Source: Bacteriovorax stolpii (GTDB taxonomy: Bacteria; Bdellovibrionota; Bacteriovoracia; Bacteriovoracales; Bacteriovoracaceae). From it: DNA of 10,823 nt. Under the pieces are notes generated by a model. It did not search any database and had not been told where the DNA came from. It worked only from the letters and a program-made list of their open reading frames with translations. A program made the position numbers and the translations under genes. Numbering within the stretch: the first letter of the stretch is position 1; each line of letters starts with the position of its first letter. Shown in pieces: positions 7,151 to 10,823 of this stretch. Location of the stretch: assembly GCA_945890905.1 (NCBI GenBank), contig CAMDDI010000107.1, positions 1-10,823 on the forward strand, written 5' to 3'.

Positions 7151-8263
7151 ATGAAAGTTCCTTTTATCGATATCCTTCGCTATGAAAACGGTTTTTACGA
7201 GACAGTTACTGCGAGAACAGCCCAGCTGATCAAAGATGGTCATTTCGTAGGAGGTCCAGTTGTAGGTCAGTTTGAATCTGCACTAAAGGATTATACTGAA
7301 ACTTCATTCGCTCTTGGGTGTGCCAATGGAACTGATGCCATTCAAGTCGCACTTCGAGCTGCTGGTGTTGAGAAAAATGATAAAGTCCTTATTCCTGATA
7401 TGACTTTTTGGGCCACCTTTGAGGCCGTTGTCAACGTGGGTGCAGTTCCTTATACCCTGGATGTTTCCAAGGAAACGCTTCACCTCACTTTGGCGTCTGT
7501 GAAAGAGGGTGTTGAGAAATTTAAACCAAAAGCCATCATTCTTGTTCACCTTTATGGTTGGGCCTGTCCTGAAACTTTAGAAATCCGCCAGTACTGCAAA
7601 GATAATAACATCATCTGCATGGAAGACTGTGCTCAGGCCATCGGGACAGAAATTAAAGGGGAGAGTCTTCTTAAAAATGCACTGGTCGCTTCTACCAGTT
7701 TCTATCCGGCCAAAGTGTTGGGGGCAAGTGGAGACGCCGGGGGAATTTTTTCAACGGAACAAAAAATCATCGATACTTCTAAGATTCTTTTAAACCACGG
7801 AAGAACTGGTCACTACGATCATGGTCTGATTGGTTGGAACTCCCGCTTAGGTGCTTATGAAGCGGCATTTATGGTTGAAGCTCTTAAGCATTTAGATGCC
7901 AAGCTTGTGAGTCGTCGCGCAGTTTGTGAAGCTTATCGAAATAAAATTACAAATCCTGCTTTGAAATTCTTAGCACCAGGAAAAGATGTTTGGGAAAATG
8001 GCTATTTGTCAGTGGCCCTCATGACTCCTGAATCTCGTCCGGGCTTTATTGAATACCTGAAGGCCAACGATATTGGATACGGAACTGTCTACCCGGGAGC
8101 GATGAGTGCTCAGCCAGGAGCTGCTGCTCATATTGGTGGCAAAATTTCTCATGGTCATGCTGAGTGGATCGCAAAATCAATTATCAATCTTCCATGTTTT
8201 GCTTACATGAATATAGATGAGATTAACTATGTGATTGAAAAAGTGAACGCGTACAAGGCCTAG
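7151..8263 (+). CDS. DegT/DnrJ/EryC1/StrS family PLP-dependent sugar aminotransferase
   Basis: Members of this family use pyridoxal phosphate to transfer an amino group, usually from glutamate, to a keto sugar bound to a nucleotide. They make amino sugars for lipopolysaccharide, capsule, glycoproteins or antibiotics. The 370-residue length is typical. Visible features are ANGTDAIQVAL (58-68), where GTDA contacts the cofactor phosphate, and EDCAQAIG (158-165), whose D159 pairs with the pyridine nitrogen. TSFYPAKVLGASGDAGG (182-198) contains K188, the expected Schiff-base lysine. GWNSRLGAYEAA (228-239) is also conserved. The start ATG 7151 has GAGAG about five bases upstream. It is the only plus-strand gene, divergent from flagellin and convergent with the small gene that ends three bases away. 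The particular sugar cannot be told from the sequence. Confidence 0.93.
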   Translation: MKVPFIDILRYENGFYETVTARTAQLIKDGHFVGGPVVGQFESALKDYTETSFALGCANGTDAIQVALRAAGVEKNDKVLIPDMTFWATFEAVVNVGAVPYTLDVSKETLHLTLASVKEGVEKFKPKAIILVHLYGWACPETLEIRQYCKDNNIICMEDCAQAIGTEIKGESLLKNALVASTSFYPAKVLGASGDAGGIFSTEQKIIDTSKILLNHGRTGHYDHGLIGWNSRLGAYEAAFMVEALKHLDAKLVSRRAVCEAYRNKITNPALKFLAPGKDVWENGYLSVALMTPESRPGFIEYLKANDIGYGTVYPGAMSAQPGAAAHIGGKISHGHAEWIAKSIINLPCFAYMNIDEINYVIEKVNAYKA

Positions 8264-8266
8264 GAC

Positions 8267-8455
8267 TTATTTCTTTTTGTTGATCCAGTTCTCGAGGATC
8301 AATGCCGCTTTTTTCACCGCTTTGGGATCATTTAAAAGCTTTTCATTGAGGCGCTCGCGAAGCGCCTCAATGATGCGTTTGTCACGGAGATTGTTCTCCT
8401 GATTTTCCGGATAGAGTTTCTTCAAATCAGAAGATTTATACTTTGGTATCGCCAT
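8267..8455 (-). CDS. small basic protein with a FliF-tail-like C-terminus, function unknown
   Basis: This 62-residue protein is rich in lysine and arginine and predicted mostly helical, with no signal peptide or membrane segment. I do not recognise it as a named family. Its last part, NDPKAVKKAALILENWINKK, resembles the C-terminal tail of the flagellar MS-ring protein FliF (pattern DP-x-x-V...A-x-x-I-x-x-W-[LIM]), which binds the rotor protein FliG. The likeness is short and helical, so it may be chance. The start ATG 8455 has no Shine-Dalgarno but lies three bases after the stop codon of the 80-residue gene upstream, so translation is probably coupled. The frame is co-transcribed with that gene and may fall under the same sigma-28-like promoter. 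A 13-bp perfect inverted repeat lies inside it. Confidence 0.72.
   Translation of the reverse strand: MAIPKYKSSDLKKLYPENQENNLRDKRIIEALRERLNEKLLNDPKAVKKAALILENWINKKK
8280..8314 (+). terminator. possible weak terminator after the aminotransferase gene
   Basis: Just past the aminotransferase stop, TTGATCC (8280-8286) and GGATCAA (8296-8302) can form a 7-bp stem with a nine-base loop, with six T residues at 8309-8314 on the plus strand. The T-run begins six bases after the stem, which is further than usual. The element lies inside the convergent 62-codon gene, so it may just be coding sequence. Confidence 0.25.
8343..8373. repeat. 13-bp perfect inverted repeat inside the 62-codon gene
   Basis: Bases 8343-8355 (TCATTGAGGCGCT) pair perfectly with 8361-8373, leaving a five-base loop CGCGA. 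It falls in codons for the helical stretch IIEALRERLNE. No T-run follows on either strand, so it is not a typical terminator. It would form a strong hairpin in either transcript, including extended aminotransferase mRNA. Confidence 0.8.
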
Positions 8456-8458
8456 ACA

Positions 8459-8701
8459 TTATGCAACAGAAACTTCTGGAGCACGACGTTTGTGAGAAGC
8501 AACTTTAGTCATGTGCTCTTCGATGATTTCGAAAAGTTCAAGCTTTGTTGTTTTGGGATCCATACCTTGTGGCATCACCGAGTACACAACTTCATTGTTC
8601 ACTTCAGAAAAGATAAACCATGTGTTCCCAATTTTTTGGAAAAGCACATCTTTTACTTGGCTCTTAGTGTTGTTTGAATTTTTTGTAGTTGTTGTTGTCA
8701 T
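8459..8701 (-). CDS. small conserved-looking protein of unknown function
   Basis: This 80-residue protein starts at ATG 8701, chosen because GGAGG lies four bases upstream. An in-frame start far upstream (8974) would make a 171-residue protein, but it would overlap the neighbouring barrel gene and ignore this site. The N-terminus MTTTTTKNSNNTKSQ is threonine/asparagine-rich and probably disordered. Residues about 17-43 look like a beta-hairpin (KIGNTWFIFSEVNNEVVYSV), followed by a helix TTKLELFEIIEEHMTKVA and a basic tail. There is no signal peptide or cysteine. I do not recognise the family. It heads a two-gene unit with the 62-residue gene and lies behind a sigma-28-like promoter, which suggests a motility-linked cytoplasmic protein. 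This role is inference only. Confidence 0.8.
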   Translation of the reverse strand: MTTTTTKNSNNTKSQVKDVLFQKIGNTWFIFSEVNNEVVYSVMPQGMDPKTTKLELFEIIEEHMTKVASHKRRAPEVSVA

Positions 8702-8758
8702 AAACCCTCCGTGGTTTTCATTCGAAGAACTCACATCCTGTAAGCTCGTATGTATGAC

Positions 8759-8786
8759 TTTTCGGAAAGGTGCTGACAAAACTTTA
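8759..8786 (-). promoter_or_regulatory. sigma-28 (FliA)-like promoter upstream of the two small genes
   Basis: On the minus strand TAAAGTTT (8786-8779) matches all eight bases of the enterobacterial sigma-28 -35 box. TCCGAAAA (8766-8759) matches six of eight bases of the -10 box GCCGATAA. The gap is 12 bases, one more than the common 11. Transcription would start near 8752 and give a leader of about 50 bases before ATG 8701. A sigma-70-like TATAAA overlaps the -35 box and is an alternative. Confidence 0.5.
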
Positions 8787-8795
8787 TACACATTT

Positions 8796-8842
8796 AAAAA
8801 ATAACTGAAAAATTTTTGAGCAGTATAGCGGAGTGTTTCAGT
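8796..8842 (-). terminator. possible terminator after the barrel-protein genes
   Basis: On the minus strand ACTGAAA (8842-8836), which overlaps the stop codon, can pair with TTTCAGT (8810-8804), followed by a T-rich tract (8803-8796). The stem is only 7 bp and the loop is 25 bases, with a further AAAAATTTTT self-pairing inside it, so it would be weaker than the other two terminators here. Confidence 0.35.
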
Positions 8843-9935
8843 AGGTCTGCTGAAGGCCCAGATAGAGAGACATAAGAACCGTACTGCGAGTGGTGAAACT
8901 ATCTGTCCCACCATGTCTCCACCACGAAGGCTGTGAAGCTCCAGATTGGGCCGCATAGCGTGTAGGAAGGCCAAATTCTAGGCCAGAGCCCAGGATAAAA
9001 TCGAGATTCTCCATGAAGTTTTTACGATGATATTGAAATCCAATTAGAGGAGCGGCACTGAATGAGCGATATCGTCGGGTATCTACTTGGCCTTGATCAT
9101 TCTGCTGAATTACATGCAACTGATTCCATAAATAAACATTCATTGTGGCGTACAGGTTGACCCGGTTCTTATCACCTTTGTAGGCATCATAGCTTATAGT
9201 GGGGCCCAGGCCAATTTTAGTATATTTCTCAGTCGACTGGCGGGTTTGATCAAACACATAAGAGTTCTGAAATCTTTTAATGTTCAATGTAAGTCCGATA
9301 AAAGCACGGTCTTGCTTATCATCGCCATTTACTTTGAGATAAGTGAAATTCAAATCCAGCGGACTCTCATAACCTTTGGTCTTAATTTGCTTTAGGTAAG
9401 GATAACTTTCTGAGTAGGGCTGAGTGAAACCAAGAGTGAGCTGACCGCGCAGTCCTACGGGTTGCTCAATGGGATATTTTTTTGGCAATGGTTCTTGAAG
9501 ACGGTAGTCGGTTAGATCTTTTCTGTTTTGCGGCTGCCTAATTTCTCTTGGATCATTAAAATAAACATAAATGTGTTCAGATAAAACGTAGGCGGTGCGT
9601 CCCCGGCGATCCAGAGTCGGAATAAATTCATCTTCTAAGTGGGCCTGCCTTGTCTCATCACCTTTAAACATTTTATCTTCCTGCCATTCAGGAGTTTGGG
9701 ACAAACGCTCTCTAACCCTGGCCAATTTCTCAGCAGATGGAGCGAGGTGATCATAGAGATTAGAATTTGCTACTGAGGGATCAATCTTGATGACATCTCC
9801 GCGGCGCAAATATTGAACGACTTTTGATTGGCGGCTTTTTTCTTCCAAGAGAGGGGCTTCAAGAACTGTGATCACAGCTTCTAAAGCTAGAGCGTTGAAT
9901 GAGAATAATAATGAAAAGAAGAGAAAGTTTTTCAT
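8838..9935 (-). CDS. probable outer-membrane beta-barrel protein with SH3-like N-terminal part
   Basis: The 365-residue protein starts with a clear signal peptide: a short basic start, then a hydrophobic core FLFFSLLFSFNALA with cleavage expected after A17. Residues about 20-55 (VLEAPLLEEKSRQSKVVQYL, then RRGDVIKI) and 110-126 look like an SH3b-type beta domain interrupted by a charged helical insert (about 65-100). From about 162 to the end, alternating polar and hydrophobic strands rich in aromatic residues (LRGQLTLGF, IGLGPTISYDA, LYATMNVYLW, FILGSGLEFGL, VLMSLYLGLQQTY) suggest a barrel, and the last residue is tyrosine, as in many barrel proteins. I recognise no named family. The start ATG 9935 overlaps the stop of the upstream gene by four bases (ATGA), so the pair is one operon. 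A transport or surface role is inferred. Confidence 0.8.
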   Translation of the reverse strand: MKNFLFFSLLFSFNALALEAVITVLEAPLLEEKSRQSKVVQYLRRGDVIKIDPSVANSNLYDHLAPSAEKLARVRERLSQTPEWQEDKMFKGDETRQAHLEDEFIPTLDRRGRTAYVLSEHIYVYFNDPREIRQPQNRKDLTDYRLQEPLPKKYPIEQPVGLRGQLTLGFTQPYSESYPYLKQIKTKGYESPLDLNFTYLKVNGDDKQDRAFIGLTLNIKRFQNSYVFDQTRQSTEKYTKIGLGPTISYDAYKGDKNRVNLYATMNVYLWNQLHVIQQNDQGQVDTRRYRSFSAAPLIGFQYHRKNFMENLDFILGSGLEFGLPTRYAAQSGASQPSWWRHGGTDSFTTRSTVLMSLYLGLQQTY

Positions 9936-10823
9936 TCAAAAACCTGGGAAATGGTAATTCCAAAACTATCATTTCTCTGATTGGTGGCCCGAACCTGAAC
10001 AGCTTCATTTTGTTTTTTTAAATTAAGCCACTGACTTTGATAAAAAGCTCCGAGACAAAACTCACCAAACATATTCTTAAAGGGATGCTCAGCTCCCGTT
10101 AATAAATCGGCTGAATTAAATGAGAATTTTCCATTCCCATCTCGAGTTTGCGCATAAGCTTGGGCCATGGGACTCACGCGAAATTGGAGTTGAAAACGAA
10201 TGGGAAATTCATCGAAGAAATCGCGAGTTTTAACCATGGGTCCAAATGAGGGAGAAGAATAAGCAATGGATCCACCACGACTTAATTTGTAATCGGCTTT
10301 TTCATAATGAAAAACAGCTCCGACTTTGACTGGCCATTTCCATTCTGTAAAAGCGTGAGCACCATACTGAAAACTCTGTCCGCTGCGGGCCTGACGGTCG
10401 TTGAATAAATCCCGAAAATAATTTCCATTCACAAGCCCTGTATAGAAAACAGCTTCGGGCAAAATGCGCAGGTTGCGGTCAAATGTACTTAACACAATAT
10501 TAGGCGCAGGAGTGTAGATATCAGGTGGCTCATAAAGAACTACATCTTGCTTGGTATCGTTAACGTAATCCCCTCGTATTTTATAAATCACTTTGTCTTT
10601 ACTAATGAGATACTTATATCCGTACTCATCTTGCAAACGATAGAAGCGGGTAAAGGTTGAGCGAGATAAGCGAAACAATTTATTATCTTCGATGCGGACA
10701 ATATTGACACCAGCAGAAATGGCCCCTTTTCCTTCTCCACTTTGGAGAATTTCATACATTGAAACTTGATTGATAGGTGACTTATAATTTCTTTTATCAT
10801 CAGTATAAGCGCGCTCATACTCA
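9932..10823 (-). CDS. probable outer-membrane beta-barrel protein (5' part missing)
   Basis: The frame is open from the right edge to the TGA at 9934-9932, showing 297 residues. An internal ATG at 10759 has no ribosome binding site, and the 21 codons before it read as ordinary protein, so the true start probably lies outside the window. The visible N-terminal part (about 35-95 from the edge) is beta-rich and SH3-like, including GYKYLISKDKVIYKIRGDY. The C-terminal part from about 110 has repeated amphipathic strands (FQYGAHAFTEWKWPVKVGAV, RFQLQFRVSPMAQAYA, GEFCLGAFYQSQWL) and ends in GITISQVFE, which fits a barrel-closing strand. The order of parts matches the next gene downstream, with which it overlaps by four bases. 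No named family is recognised. Confidence 0.75.
   Translation of the reverse strand, partial: EYERAYTDDKRNYKSPINQVSMYEILQSGEGKGAISAGVNIVRIEDNKLFRLSRSTFTRFYRLQDEYGYKYLISKDKVIYKIRGDYVNDTKQDVVLYEPPDIYTPAPNIVLSTFDRNLRILPEAVFYTGLVNGNYFRDLFNDRQARSGQSFQYGAHAFTEWKWPVKVGAVFHYEKADYKLSRGGSIAYSSPSFGPMVKTRDFFDEFPIRFQLQFRVSPMAQAYAQTRDGNGKFSFNSADLLTGAEHPFKNMFGEFCLGAFYQSQWLNLKKQNEAVQVRATNQRNDSFGITISQVFE

Noticed and set aside
6989..7243. 84-residue minus-strand frame upstream of flagellin
   Set aside because: It overlaps the start of the well-supported aminotransferase on the opposite strand and has a composition typical of a chance frame.
8459..8974. 171-residue version of the 80-residue gene
   Set aside because: The extra N-terminal part overlaps the coding end of the barrel gene, spans the probable promoter, and reads as low-quality protein, while ATG 8701 has a strong GGAGG.
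10588..10818. 76-residue minus-strand frame at the right edge
   Set aside because: Different frame within the barrel-protein gene, which is open through the edge and continues into clear barrel strands.
1..10823. CRISPR array, tRNA, rRNA, insertion sequence, prophage or defence system
   Set aside because: No direct-repeat array, transposase or integrase motif, tRNA-like cloverleaf or rRNA segment was seen in the window.

Overview
The window looks like a chromosomal segment of a motile Gram-negative bacterium, most likely one of the Bdellovibrionota (Bacteriovorax/Peredibacter-like). This placement is an inference. It rests on a short flagellin without D2/D3 domains, AT-leaning composition, two outer-membrane barrel-like proteins with no recognisable family, and a trmB-dnaG-rpoD gene block. 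No mobile element, CRISPR array, tRNA or rRNA is visible. Almost everything lies on the minus strand; the one plus-strand gene is a sugar aminotransferase.

Layout by position. Bases 1-626 (minus) hold the N-terminal 208 residues of a SWIM zinc-finger protein, probably a SNF2-type helicase, that runs off the left edge. Bases 743-1483 (minus) encode a class I SAM-dependent methyltransferase. Bases 1529-5888 (minus) are a compact operon for core information processing: trmB (tRNA m7G46 methyltransferase), dnaG (primase) and rpoD (primary sigma factor). It is closed by a strong C(UUCG)G terminator at 1496-1523. Bases 5981-6814 (minus) are a flagellin gene with a strong GAAA-loop terminator. A 336-base gene-free spacer separates it from a divergent DegT/DnrJ/EryC1-type PLP aminotransferase (7151-8263, plus). 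Two small minus-strand genes (80 and 62 codons) follow and are translationally coupled. Bases 8838-10823 (minus) carry two overlapping genes for probable outer-membrane proteins, the upstream one cut by the right edge.

How the parts relate. The trmB-dnaG-rpoD block resembles the macromolecular synthesis operon of other bacteria, in which a translation-related gene precedes dnaG and rpoD. A possible motility theme covers the centre. Besides flagellin, the two small genes sit behind a sequence that closely matches a sigma-28 (FliA) flagellar promoter. The 62-residue product also ends in a segment resembling the FliG-binding tail of the MS-ring protein FliF. Together these make the small operon the best candidate for an undescribed motility-associated unit. 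The evidence is motif-level only and could fail a proper search. The aminotransferase could feed surface-glycan or flagellin glycosylation, but nothing in the window proves a substrate.
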